Shown here: one piece after another, positions 33,302 through 42,239 of the stretch
How the letters are laid out: every line of letters begins with the position of its first letter
How positions within the stretch are numbered: position 1 is the first letter of the stretch
From: Spirochaetae bacterium HGW-Spirochaetae-3
GTDB lineage: Bacteria; Spirochaetota; Spirochaetia; Treponematales; UBA12059
NCBI GenBank assembly: GCA_002839315.1
Contig: PGXV01000001.1
Location: forward strand, 372,001 to 436,000
Length of the DNA stretch: 64,000 bases
Direction: 5' to 3'
Program-made: the position numbers and the translations under genes
The notes under the pieces: generated by a model
Seen by the model: the letters and a program-made list of their open reading frames with translations, nothing else
What the model was told of the DNA's origin: nothing
Database searches by the model: none

Positions 33302-34345
33302 ATGGCGAAACGACGGTTATTTGACTCGCTGTCTCTCGATATCGGTATCGACCTAGGCACCTGCAACACGCTGATTTACGTACGCGGCAAGGGTATAGTA
33401 ATAAACGAGCCTTCCGTCGTCGCGGTCGAGCGCGGGACAAAGCGCGTCATCGCCGTCGGCTCCGAGGCTAAGCGCATGCTATGGAAGACTCCCGGAAACA
33501 TCATCGCCATTCGCCCCCTTCGCGACGGCGTCATCGCCGATCCCGATACGACCGAGAAGATGATCAAATACTTCATCCAGAAGGTAATTCCGCGCAGGTG
33601 GTTCATCAAGCCCAGGATGGTCATCGGGATACCGACGTGCATAACCGAAGTCGAGAGGCGCGCCGTCGTGGAGGCCGCGTACAAGGCCGGCGCCCGCGAG
33701 GTAGAGGTGCTACCCGAATCGCTCGCCGCGGCCATCGGTTCCGACATACCTATACACGAACCCGCGGGACATATGATATGCGATATCGGCGGAGGAACGA
33801 CCGAGATCTCCGTAATATCCCTCAAGGACCTGGTCGTCACGAACGCTATCCGTATCGGCGGCGACGAATTCGACGAAGCCATCATCAAGCATATCCGGGC
33901 CGCCCACAACCTGATCATAGGAGAGCAGACCGCCGAGAGGCTCAAGATAGAGATAGGCAACGCCAGCCCCGACAAGGTCATAGAGAAAGTCGAGATAAAG
34001 GGAACGGACGCCATCACCGGACTCCCAAGGCGCCTGGAAATCGATTCCGTCGAGGTCCGCGAGGCGTTGCAGGAACCCGTGAACCAGATCGTCGAGGAAA
34101 TAAAAAAGACGCTCGGCCAGACTCCGCCCGAGCTCGCAGCCGATATCATAGAGCGCGGCATCGTTATGGCGGGAGGCGGCTCCCTTCTCAAGGGCCTGCC
34201 GCGCCTTATCGCCAAGGAAACGGGCGTGCCGGTCATACTCGCCGAGCGGCCGCTGGAGTGCGTCGCCATCGGCGCTGGCAAGTACTTTGAGGCGATACAC
34301 GGCACCGACGTCGCCTTCGGATCCGCCAGCAAGATGAATCTGTAG
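33302..34345 (+). CDS. mreB: Rod shape-determining actin homologue MreB
   Basis: Cytoskeletal ATPase that guides lateral wall synthesis. The 347-residue protein has the phosphate-1 motif [28 protein letters not shown], the [16 protein letters not shown] segment, [15 protein letters not shown] (phosphate 2), adenosine-site [15 protein letters not shown] and C-terminal VAIGAGK. AAGGAG precedes ATG 33302. It is the first gene of mreB-mreC-mreD-mrdA-rodA, the elongasome operon. Confidence 0.98.
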   Translation: MAKRRLFDSLSLDIGIDLGTCNTLIYVRGKGIVINEPSVVAVERGTKRVIAVGSEAKRMLWKTPGNIIAIRPLRDGVIADPDTTEKMIKYFIQKVIPRRWFIKPRMVIGIPTCITEVERRAVVEAAYKAGAREVEVLPESLAAAIGSDIPIHEPAGHMICDIGGGTTEISVISLKDLVVTNAIRIGGDEFDEAIIKHIRAAHNLIIGEQTAERLKIEIGNASPDKVIEKVEIKGTDAITGLPRRLEIDSVEVREALQEPVNQIVEEIKKTLGQTPPELAADIIERGIVMAGGGSLLKGLPRLIAKETGVPVILAERPLECVAIGAGKYFEAIHGTDVAFGSASKMNL

Positions 34346-34351
34346 CTTCCG

Positions 34352-35212
34352 ATGGCCCAACGCGACATGGGCGCCAGGCGCCGAACGATGGGCTCCGCGC
34401 TCTTTATGGCAGTCTCGCTCATTACGCTCGTCGTATCGACGCGGAGCATGGCCGGCTTTCCGGAGCGCATCGGTCTCTCGGTACTATCGTTCCTCCAGAG
34501 AGGCTTCGACGGCGTCGGCAGATTCGTGTCCGAAACCGTCAACAGCATCTCCGAGCTACGCAGGCTCGAACAGAGTCATGCGGCTCTCCTCTCCAGGGTA
34601 GAGACCCTCGGGAACCTGGAGCGCGAGTACGCCGACCTCAAGCGGGAGAACGAAAGGCTTAATGAGCAGCTCGGGTTCATGTCGAACGCGAAATACACGT
34701 CGATATCTGCCAAGATAATCGCGCGGGATCCGGAGAACCTGTACTCGACGTTCGTCGTCAATAAAGGCGCCTCCAACGGCATCGCGAAGAACCAGGCGGT
34801 TATCGCGTACCAGGACGGCGCAGAGGGCCTCGTCGGAAGGGTCGTCGAGGTAGGCCGGACCAGTTGCGTCGTTTCGCCTATATACGATAACTCGGCGTAC
34901 GTATCGATTAAACTGGAACGTTCCCGATACGACGGCCTCGCCGTAGGATCGGGAACGGCCGAGGCGCCTCTCGTAATTCGGTACGTAAAGAAGCGCGCGA
35001 AGGAAGAAATTCAATACGGCGACCTCGTCGTTACTAGCGGGCTCCAGTCTCTGTACCCGCCAGGAATCAGCGTCGGTCGCGTCACGCGACTCAAGGACCT
35101 GGATTACCTGACGTCGCTCGAGCTTGAGATGGAGCCTATAATCGATTTCGGGCGCATCGAGTACGTATTCATCGTTCGCAACGAATCGCCCGAATCCCGA
35201 GAACTGGAGTAG
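34352..35212 (+). CDS. mreC: Rod shape-determining protein MreC
   Basis: Bitopic membrane protein that links MreB to PBP2 in the periplasm. The 286-residue product has one N-terminal membrane segment (residues 15-33), a coiled coil (about 65-110, ELRRLEQSHAALLSRVETLGNLEREYADLKRENERL) and the beta domain with YSTFVVNKGASNGIAKNQAVI, GLVGRVVEVGRTSCVVSPI and GDLVVTSGLQSLYPPGISVGRV. It is separated from mreB and mreD by 6 and 5 bases. Confidence 0.96.
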   Translation: MAQRDMGARRRTMGSALFMAVSLITLVVSTRSMAGFPERIGLSVLSFLQRGFDGVGRFVSETVNSISELRRLEQSHAALLSRVETLGNLEREYADLKRENERLNEQLGFMSNAKYTSISAKIIARDPENLYSTFVVNKGASNGIAKNQAVIAYQDGAEGLVGRVVEVGRTSCVVSPIYDNSAYVSIKLERSRYDGLAVGSGTAEAPLVIRYVKKRAKEEIQYGDLVVTSGLQSLYPPGISVGRVTRLKDLDYLTSLELEMEPIIDFGRIEYVFIVRNESPESRELE

Positions 35213-35217
35213 ATCCG

Positions 35218-35721
35218 ATGGTACGTCGCTGGCTCCTTTCCTTCGGCCTCATCGCCCTGCTCATAGTCATCCAATCGACGTGGCTCGACTATATCTCGGT
35301 TTACTCGGTGGTCCCGGACCTATCGCTGATAGCGATAGTGTATATAGCGTTCAAGAGCCCCAACCTTCAGGGCCAATCGGTAGGCTTCGCGGCCGGATTG
35401 CTGCAGGACGGAATCAGCGCGGCTCCTTTCGGCTTGAACGCGTTCGTTAAGACCGCGGTCGCATGGCTTGCCAATCTCCTTTCGGGAAAATTCTATATCG
35501 ACAGGCTGCTCATGCCCGCCATCTTCGGATTCGCGGCTACTCTCGCCAAGGCGATATACCTCGCCGTGCTGTCGGCTTTCTTCGCCGGCAAGGTGTTCTC
35601 GTACGATTTCCTCGGACGCGTGCTATGGATAGAGGCGGGATATAACGCCGTCGCCGCGCCGATCCTGTTCCTCCTCTTAAGCCCGCTCGACCGCTTCCTC
35701 ATCCCGCCGGAAAAGCGCTGA
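35218..35721 (+). CDS. mreD: Rod shape-determining protein MreD
   Basis: Small polytopic membrane protein of the elongasome. The 167-residue sequence has about five hydrophobic segments, with the conserved patch YSVVPDLSLIAIVYIAF near 30 and LGRVLWIEAGYNAVAAPILFLLL near the end. Sequence conservation in this family is low; position between mreC and mrdA makes the call firm. Its TGA overlaps the mrdA ATG by one base. Confidence 0.92.
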   Translation: MVRRWLLSFGLIALLIVIQSTWLDYISVYSVVPDLSLIAIVYIAFKSPNLQGQSVGFAAGLLQDGISAAPFGLNAFVKTAVAWLANLLSGKFYIDRLLMPAIFGFAATLAKAIYLAVLSAFFAGKVFSYDFLGRVLWIEAGYNAVAAPILFLLLSPLDRFLIPPEKR

Positions 35722-37595
35722 TGAGCGATTACTCCGAAGGGCCGAAGGGCAACAGCCAGTCCAGATTCCTCGTGCTTCTCGTTATCGCGGTTTTTATCTT
35801 CGTCTCGTATTCTTCATATCTCTTCTACCTTCAGGTAGTCCGCGGAGTGGAATACCAGAAGAAGGCCGTTACCATATCCAGGCAGATAGAACGGCTCCCG
35901 GCGCAACGCGGCGAGATATACGACAGGAACTACAATCTTCCGCTCGTCCTCAATATCGATTCCTTCGCGCTCGTCGTCGTACCGGCGGAGATCCCCGCGC
36001 CCATGCGCGATACCGTCTTCGCTAAGCTCGCGGCCGTCCTCGACGAGCCTATAGACGAGATCAGGCGCCGCATACCGCCTTCGTATTACAGGATGTTCCA
36101 GCAAGTAGAAATATCCTCCTCCGTGGATCAGAGCATAATCGTCAAGATAGCCGAGAGGATAGACGAATTCCCCGGCGTCTCGTGGTACTCCCGCCCCAAG
36201 CGGAATTACCTGGAAACGGGCAGCTTCTCGCACATCATCGGATATGTCGGGGATATATCCAGGGATGAGCTTAAGATCTACTACAATCGCGGTTATCAGA
36301 CCGGCGATATAATCGGCAAGGCCGGAATCGAGCGCCAGTACGACAGCGTACTGCGCGGTACCGACGGACGGCAGTACAAGACGGTCGACGTCCGCGGTCG
36401 CCGCGTCGAGGCCGGCTCCAGGGACGTCGATCCTCCGTTGATGGGCAAGAACATCGTGCTCACGATAGACCGATCGACGCAGATACTCGCCGAGAAGGCG
36501 CTGGGCGAGCGAATCGGATCGGTCGTCGTTCTGAAACCCGCTACGGGCGAGATCCTCGCCCTGGTATCGTATCCGTCCTTCAACGCCAACATGATAGTCG
36601 AGAAGGGCGGCAACAACGAGTACGCGCGTCTCCTGGCCGATCCGAGAACGCCTCTGATACAGCGGGCCATCCAGTCCAGTTATCCGCCCGCCTCGACCTT
36701 CAAGACGGTGATGACGGCCGGCATAGTTGAGGAAAAGGCAATCCCGCTCGACGAGACCGTCCTGTGCAACGGTGAAATAAGCTACGGCGACAGGATCTTC
36801 CGGTGCCATATCCGCAAGCCGGGCCATGGGCGCCTCGACCTGGAGAGCGCCTTGGCCCAATCCTGCGACGTTTACTTCTGGGAAGTCGGACGCGACAAGC
36901 TCGGTATCGAGCGCATCGTATCGTATGCGAGGGAATTCGGATTCGGGCAGGAGACCGGTATCGATCTACCGGGAGAGGTCGCCGGATTCGTTCCGACGCC
37001 TCAATGGAAGGAACGGCGTTTCCACGAAAAATGGCTCGGTGGAGACACGCTCAACTTGGCGATCGGGCAGGGGTATATGCTCGCGACGCCGCTACAGCTC
37101 GCGGATATGATGGCCATGGTCGTCAACGAAGGCGTAATATATAAGCCGCATCTCCTGAAGGAGATACGCGATCCGCGCGACGGTTCCATCATGACGAGAA
37201 CGACGCCCGAAGTGCTCATGGCGTCGAGCATATCGAAGGAAACCTTCAAGATCACAAAAGAGTACCTACGCGGGGTGATAGTGAACGGCACGGCCCGCTA
37301 TCCGGTCAGTACCAAGACTGTTTCGCTCGGCGGCAAGACAGGAACCGCCGAAGTAGGGCTATCCGATCGCTGGCATTCGTGGTTCGTCGGGTTCGGCCCG
37401 ACCGACGCGACCAATCCCGAAGACGTCATCATCGTGGTCGCGATGATAGAGGCCACCAACCCTTGGGAATGGTGGGCTCCGTACGCGACGAACATAGTAT
37501 TCCAAGGTTATTTCGGCGGCCAGACGTACGAGGAAGCGGCCGCGCAGCTCGGCCTCCTCGGTAGGTCTATCCCCGTAGCGGCGAGGGCTGAATAG
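35721..37595 (+). CDS. mrdA: Penicillin-binding protein 2 (elongation transpeptidase)
   Basis: Class B PBP that cross-links peptidoglycan with RodA. The 624-residue protein has an N-terminal membrane helix (residues 16-38), the dimerisation/pedestal region (LPAQRGEIYDRNYNLPLVLN), and the transpeptidase domain with active-site STFK (Ser325, Lys328), the SCD motif (SxN position) near 388 and KTGTAE near 536. TPLQLADMMAMVVNEG is another family mark. It lies directly before rodA. Confidence 0.97.
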   Translation: MSDYSEGPKGNSQSRFLVLLVIAVFIFVSYSSYLFYLQVVRGVEYQKKAVTISRQIERLPAQRGEIYDRNYNLPLVLNIDSFALVVVPAEIPAPMRDTVFAKLAAVLDEPIDEIRRRIPPSYYRMFQQVEISSSVDQSIIVKIAERIDEFPGVSWYSRPKRNYLETGSFSHIIGYVGDISRDELKIYYNRGYQTGDIIGKAGIERQYDSVLRGTDGRQYKTVDVRGRRVEAGSRDVDPPLMGKNIVLTIDRSTQILAEKALGERIGSVVVLKPATGEILALVSYPSFNANMIVEKGGNNEYARLLADPRTPLIQRAIQSSYPPASTFKTVMTAGIVEEKAIPLDETVLCNGEISYGDRIFRCHIRKPGHGRLDLESALAQSCDVYFWEVGRDKLGIERIVSYAREFGFGQETGIDLPGEVAGFVPTPQWKERRFHEKWLGGDTLNLAIGQGYMLATPLQLADMMAMVVNEGVIYKPHLLKEIRDPRDGSIMTRTTPEVLMASSISKETFKITKEYLRGVIVNGTARYPVSTKTVSLGGKTGTAEVGLSDRWHSWFVGFGPTDATNPEDVIIVVAMIEATNPWEWWAPYATNIVFQGYFGGQTYEEAAAQLGLLGRSIPVAARAE

Positions 37596-38915
37596 ATGGC
37601 AACGCTCAGGAATTTGGCCAAGGCTATCGATTGGACGATAATACTCGCCATCTCCATACTCATGGTCATAGGCATACTCTTCATATACTCGTCGGGAGTT
37701 ACGAGCGCCGGCGATATCGTCTCCGCCGAGTATACGAAGCAGATCGTCTGGTCCATTACGGGGCTCGCGCTTCTATTAGCTGCCATCCTCGTTGATACGA
37801 AGCGCATTTTCGATTATATGCCGCTGATATACGGCTTCTTTATCGCGATACTGGTATACACAAGGGTATTCGGCAAGGTCGTCAATGGCGCGAGGTCATG
37901 GATCGGACTATTCGGGGATTACGGAATCCAGCCTTCCGAATTCATGAAAATAGCGACGGCGCTTTTCCTCGCGTACTACCTGGAAAAAAGCTCGCACGAA
38001 TCGTCTTCCTTCAAGCGCTTCATCGCATCGTTCTCTATCGTAGCGTTGCCCATGGGACTGATACTCATTCAGCCGGATTTCGGGACCGCGCTCGTCTTCG
38101 TTCCGCTCTACCTGGCGATGGCGTACATCGGGGGGATAAACAGGCGCTACCTCCTATCCTTTATCCTGACGGGCGGCATCGCCATCATCCTTACGGTCAT
38201 GCCCCTATGGCAGCAGCTTATCGTCGCGAAGCCGTCAATATTATTGAGGATTCTATACGAGAAGCCCTATATCTATTACGCGCTATTCATACTCGCGTTT
38301 ACCGTCGTTCTTTCACTACTAGGGTATAGGTTCTTCAAGAGGAAGTATTATTATTGGACGGCTTACGCGTCCATGATATCGACCCTCGGGCTCGGTTTTT
38401 CCATCGTCGGGCAGCATTTCCTCAAGGAATACCAAGTCAAGCGCCTGATCGTGTTCCTCGATCCTAGCATCGATCCGCTTGGCTCCGGCTGGAATATCCT
38501 GCAATCGATTACTGCCATAGGATCCGGCGGCGTTTCCGGCAAGGGATTCCTCCAGGGGACTCAGAGCCATTACCGTTACCTGCCTCAGCAGAGCACCGAC
38601 TTCATCTTCAGCATCATCTCCGAAGAGCTAGGATTCCTCGGCGGAATAATCGTCTTCGCCCTGTTCTTCTATATTCTACTCAGGCTGACGCTCTCCATCA
38701 GGAACGTACGGAGCGTCTCGTCCGCTTCGTTCGTCGCGGGGATATTCAGCATCATCCTATTCCACTTCACCATAAACGCCGGCATGGCGATGGGAGTCAT
38801 GCCGATTACCGGCATCCCGCTCCTATTCCTGTCGTATGGCGGCTCCTCTTTATGGGCTATCTGCATCGGAGTCGGGCTCTCGCTCGGCATCGGCGCCAGG
38901 AGATACGATTCATGA
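37596..38915 (+). CDS. rodA: Peptidoglycan glycosyltransferase RodA (SEDS family)
   Basis: Polymerises lipid II into glycan strands together with PBP2. The 439-residue protein has about ten membrane segments and the SEDS motifs GARSWI, QPSEFMKI, LIQPDFGTALVFVPLY, DPSIDPLGSGWNILQSITAIGSGG, QSTDFIFSIISEELGFLGG and the C-terminal GITGIPLLFLSYGGSS-like MPITGIPLLFLSYGGSS. A loop of about 60 residues between the middle helices (around LYEKPYIYYALFILAFTVV) is longer than in E. coli. ATG 37596 follows the mrdA stop without a gap. Confidence 0.97.
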   Translation: MATLRNLAKAIDWTIILAISILMVIGILFIYSSGVTSAGDIVSAEYTKQIVWSITGLALLLAAILVDTKRIFDYMPLIYGFFIAILVYTRVFGKVVNGARSWIGLFGDYGIQPSEFMKIATALFLAYYLEKSSHESSSFKRFIASFSIVALPMGLILIQPDFGTALVFVPLYLAMAYIGGINRRYLLSFILTGGIAIILTVMPLWQQLIVAKPSILLRILYEKPYIYYALFILAFTVVLSLLGYRFFKRKYYYWTAYASMISTLGLGFSIVGQHFLKEYQVKRLIVFLDPSIDPLGSGWNILQSITAIGSGGVSGKGFLQGTQSHYRYLPQQSTDFIFSIISEELGFLGGIIVFALFFYILLRLTLSIRNVRSVSSASFVAGIFSIILFHFTINAGMAMGVMPITGIPLLFLSYGGSSLWAICIGVGLSLGIGARRYDS

Positions 38916-41431
38916 ACCGCGTCGAGCCCTGCTCTTTATTCAAGACCGACCTCCCGAAGATCCAGAAACCGTCCCGGTACCTCGGCGGCGAAAGCGGGTC
39001 GACGGTAAAGGAAACGGCCGACGTGCGGATTGCGCTATGCTTCCCCGATCTATACGAGATCGGCATGGCCAATAACGCGATGCGGATACTGTACGCGGGT
39101 CTTAACGGTCTCGATGGCGTTGCATGCGAGCGAGTATTCTCCGTCGGGCTCGACTACGAGTCGCTACTCAGGAAGAACGGTACGCCGCTGTACGGACTGG
39201 AAACGGGAACGCCCGTATCGGGATTCGACATGCTCGCGTTCACCGTAGGGTACGAGCTGGCCGCGACGAATATCCTTACCGTGCTCGATCTCTCCGGTAT
39301 TCCGCTACGGTCTTCGGAGCGCGGGCCCGGCGATCCCATCATCATCGCCGGCGGTCCCGCTATAACTAATCCGGCGCCATATTCTCGCATCCTCGACGCC
39401 GTATGGATAGGAGAGGCCGAAGACGCATTCTACGATACCGTGGCCGGATTGCGCGATCTCAAGCGGGCCGGCGCTAGCCGAGACGAGCTGTTAGCCTCTC
39501 TTCGCGATCGACCCTCCGTGTGGATCCCCGGCAAGAAGGCCGTACGGCACGTTCATACCGGATTCTCTTCCGCGCCATACCGGTATTCGTTCCCGTCGCC
39601 GATAGTGAAGCCGGTACAGGACCACGGCGTCGTAGAGATCATGCGCGGCTGCCCCAACGGCTGCCGCTTCTGCCACGCCGGTTACTTCTATCGCCCCAGG
39701 AGGCTTCGCGCCGTAGACCGGATACTCGAGGAGGTCGAGGCCCAGGTCAAGGTAGCCGGACACCGCGAGATAAGCCTCTCGTCGCTGTCCAGCGGCGACT
39801 ATCCGGGCATCGCGTCGCTCGTCTCCCTGCTTAATTCTCGGTGGGCCCATGAAGGCGTATCCTTCCAGTTGCCTTCGCTCAAGGTGGAAACGTTCCCGCT
39901 CGAGCTGATCGAGGATATTTCCGGCATGCGAAAAAGCGGCCTTACCTTCGCGATAGAGACGCCGCTCGAGCAATGGCAGCTGACCCTGAACAAGAAAGTC
40001 GGTATCGACAAGATAAGGACTATTCTGCAGGAGGCCGCGCTACGGGGCTACCGCGTAGCCAAGTTCTACTTCATGGTCGGATTGCCGCTTCCGGTAGCCG
40101 GCGTCAAGGAAGAAGACGCGATCATATCGTTCATCAAGGATATATCGTCTTCCGCGCCGGGCATGAAGCTCAACATAACGATCGCCACGTTCGTTCCCAA
40201 GCCGCATACGCCGTTCCAGTGGAGCGCCCAGTTATCGCCTGTCGAGGCCGCCTCCAGGATATTCGCCGTAAAGGACGCTTTCAGGGCGGACCAGCGCGTC
40301 AAGGTAACCTACCATTCGCCGTACCTGTCATGGCTCGAGGGCATCGTAGCCAGGGGTGACGATAGTGTAGGGGACCTCATCGTCGCGGCGTTCGAGCGCG
40401 GCGCGCGGTTCGACGCATGGGACGATCTCTTCAGGAAAGACGCATGGGAGTCGGCGATCGGCGCCTCCGGGCTTAACCTCGCGGCGCTGACCGGCGACCG
40501 AGACGCGTCCGCGGATCTCCCGTGGTCGGACGTATCATTGCGCGTCTCAAACTCGTACCTGCTGCGCGAGCTCGCACGTTCCAGGGATTCTGTACTGACC
40601 GCCGTATGCGAGGATTCATGCCTGGAACGTTGCGGGGCGTGTTCCGACGATGTCTCGATAAGCGGTGACGAGGAAATCAGGAACCGTATCGACGAACTCA
40701 TTATTGAAGACGCGTCGGATCCTTCAAGGCCTATCAACCGATTCGAATCCAAGCAAGCGCCAGCGGAAGGCACGAGATTCAGATTCCTATTCCGTTACTC
40801 GAAGATAGGCCGGGCCGCGTTCCTCGCGCACCACGAGGTGCATTCCATGATAAGCGCGGCGCTGGATAGAACCGGTATCTCGGTCGCGTATTCCCAGGGA
40901 TTCAATCCGATGCCCCGCCTCGAGATATCCGAGCCGCTTTCCTTGGGCTTCGAATCGATGGACGAATACGGCGTCGCCATACTGACGGGGCCGCCGGCGG
41001 TAGACGCGTCGGCGATACTCGCATCAGCTAACGCGTCGCTTCATCAGGAGATGCAGATTCACGAAGCCGTTATACTGACCTGCGAGGACGGAAAACGATT
41101 TCCTTCGCTGTCGTCCGTTCACTGGGGCTCGCGATTCCGCATAGACCTGTTGGAGACCGGATTCGTTCCTGTGCGGTTTGCAGATTACCTCGATTCGCTT
41201 CTGGCGAAGGACGATCGAATTTCCGGCGCTGAATTAAGCATTACCGATACTACTATGGATATTTTATTACCGTTCGCCGGCACGAGGGAACTCGGGATAC
41301 CGGCGATATTCGAGGCTGCCTTCGGCGCTCCCATACGAGATTCGAGAGTCTCGGTACGGCGAGTAGCGCAATACGCGAAACGCGCGGACGGCACGCCGAC
41401 TGCGTACTTTACGCGATACGCCGAACTCTAA
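38912..41431 (+). CDS. Fused radical SAM protein with B12-binding-like and DUF2344 domains
   Basis: The 839-residue protein joins two proteins that are separate in many bacteria. The first (1 to about 600) has a cobalamin-binding-like N-terminal fold (RIALCFPDLYEIGMANNAMRIL) and a radical SAM core with the cluster motif Cys247-PNG-Cys251-RF-Cys254 (TIGR03960 type). The second, from about 625 (FRFLFRYSKIGRAAFLAHHE to the end), is the DUF2344/TIGR03936 partner. A Cys-rich linker (CEDSCLERCGACSDD) lies between. The start overlaps the rodA stop. The substrate is unknown; RNA modification is often proposed. Confidence 0.88.
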   Translation: MNRVEPCSLFKTDLPKIQKPSRYLGGESGSTVKETADVRIALCFPDLYEIGMANNAMRILYAGLNGLDGVACERVFSVGLDYESLLRKNGTPLYGLETGTPVSGFDMLAFTVGYELAATNILTVLDLSGIPLRSSERGPGDPIIIAGGPAITNPAPYSRILDAVWIGEAEDAFYDTVAGLRDLKRAGASRDELLASLRDRPSVWIPGKKAVRHVHTGFSSAPYRYSFPSPIVKPVQDHGVVEIMRGCPNGCRFCHAGYFYRPRRLRAVDRILEEVEAQVKVAGHREISLSSLSSGDYPGIASLVSLLNSRWAHEGVSFQLPSLKVETFPLELIEDISGMRKSGLTFAIETPLEQWQLTLNKKVGIDKIRTILQEAALRGYRVAKFYFMVGLPLPVAGVKEEDAIISFIKDISSSAPGMKLNITIATFVPKPHTPFQWSAQLSPVEAASRIFAVKDAFRADQRVKVTYHSPYLSWLEGIVARGDDSVGDLIVAAFERGARFDAWDDLFRKDAWESAIGASGLNLAALTGDRDASADLPWSDVSLRVSNSYLLRELARSRDSVLTAVCEDSCLERCGACSDDVSISGDEEIRNRIDELIIEDASDPSRPINRFESKQAPAEGTRFRFLFRYSKIGRAAFLAHHEVHSMISAALDRTGISVAYSQGFNPMPRLEISEPLSLGFESMDEYGVAILTGPPAVDASAILASANASLHQEMQIHEAVILTCEDGKRFPSLSSVHWGSRFRIDLLETGFVPVRFADYLDSLLAKDDRISGAELSITDTTMDILLPFAGTRELGIPAIFEAAFGAPIRDSRVSVRRVAQYAKRADGTPTAYFTRYAEL

Positions 41432-41561
41432 GAACCATCCAAGATCCCGGATGCCCCAGGGGACGCTTGGAGCAATCATAACGATACTCGTTGGTAGACA
41501 GAATATACATTATCGGAAGTCGCGCGTATTCAAAATTCAACGGCTAGGGCTACCCCTATTT

Positions 41562-42233
41562 CTAGAAGTTCAGCGTAATCAGGCCAAGCCAGACCGCATC
41601 GCTATAGACCTCCGTCAGCCCGTCGAGACCATAGGATGCGGCGTAGAATTGGGCATAATAAAATTCGTCTGGATCCGAAGTTGCAGATTTATAATCATCG
41701 TCGCCTGTAAGCGGTAGGTCTAGAAATGATAGATATTCTCCAGAAATTAACTCATTCCTCTTTATGGCGAACGAATATGCCGTGTCTATTATATTTAATA
41801 ATGGTTCGTCGCTAGTGAAAAATTCGATGCTGGCGTATTCGCCTGGACCCAGGATGGTCTTGTGAAGCGTAGGAATAGGAATCGAATTACCCCTAACGAG
41901 CCTTTTATAGTTAAGCCCCGATGGTGAGATTAAATAAGACTCTACAACAGATCCAGGGACGCTATCTGTAGCATTCTGCTTTGCAGTAATAATATCCTTA
42001 TCAATATCAGCCGAGGCTGAAGCGGCGTAAATCTTATAAAAAATATAAATTCCATTGAAATCAGCATCAACAGATGACGGTCTCTGAAAGATTATATTCG
42101 ACTCGTCCTCGGAATAAGAAACTGGTTCGATACTTAGATAGCTCAGCGTATCGATACCGCACGAGGAAAGCGCTATCGCGAACGATAGCGCACCCGTGAA
42201 CGAGATTATCTTATGCCGGAACCGATTACTCAT
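41562..42233 (-). CDS. Low-GC lipoprotein downstream of the adenylate cyclase
   Basis: The 223-residue protein has a signal peptide with the lipobox ALSSC (Cys25). The mature part is rich in Asp, Ser, Tyr and Ile, with beta-strand character (FNGIYIFYKIYAASASAD, GEYASIEFFTSDEP, EFYYAQFYAASYGLDG), and I recognise no family. Its DNA is much more AT-rich than the neighbours (41700-42130), suggesting recent acquisition or relaxed, fast evolution. It starts six bases after the cyclase stop, so the two are cotranscribed. Confidence 0.7.
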   Translation of the reverse strand: MSNRFRHKIISFTGALSFAIALSSCGIDTLSYLSIEPVSYSEDESNIIFQRPSSVDADFNGIYIFYKIYAASASADIDKDIITAKQNATDSVPGSVVESYLISPSGLNYKRLVRGNSIPIPTLHKTILGPGEYASIEFFTSDEPLLNIIDTAYSFAIKRNELISGEYLSFLDLPLTGDDDYKSATSDPDEFYYAQFYAASYGLDGLTEVYSDAVWLGLITLNF

Positions 42234-42239
42234 AGGCGC

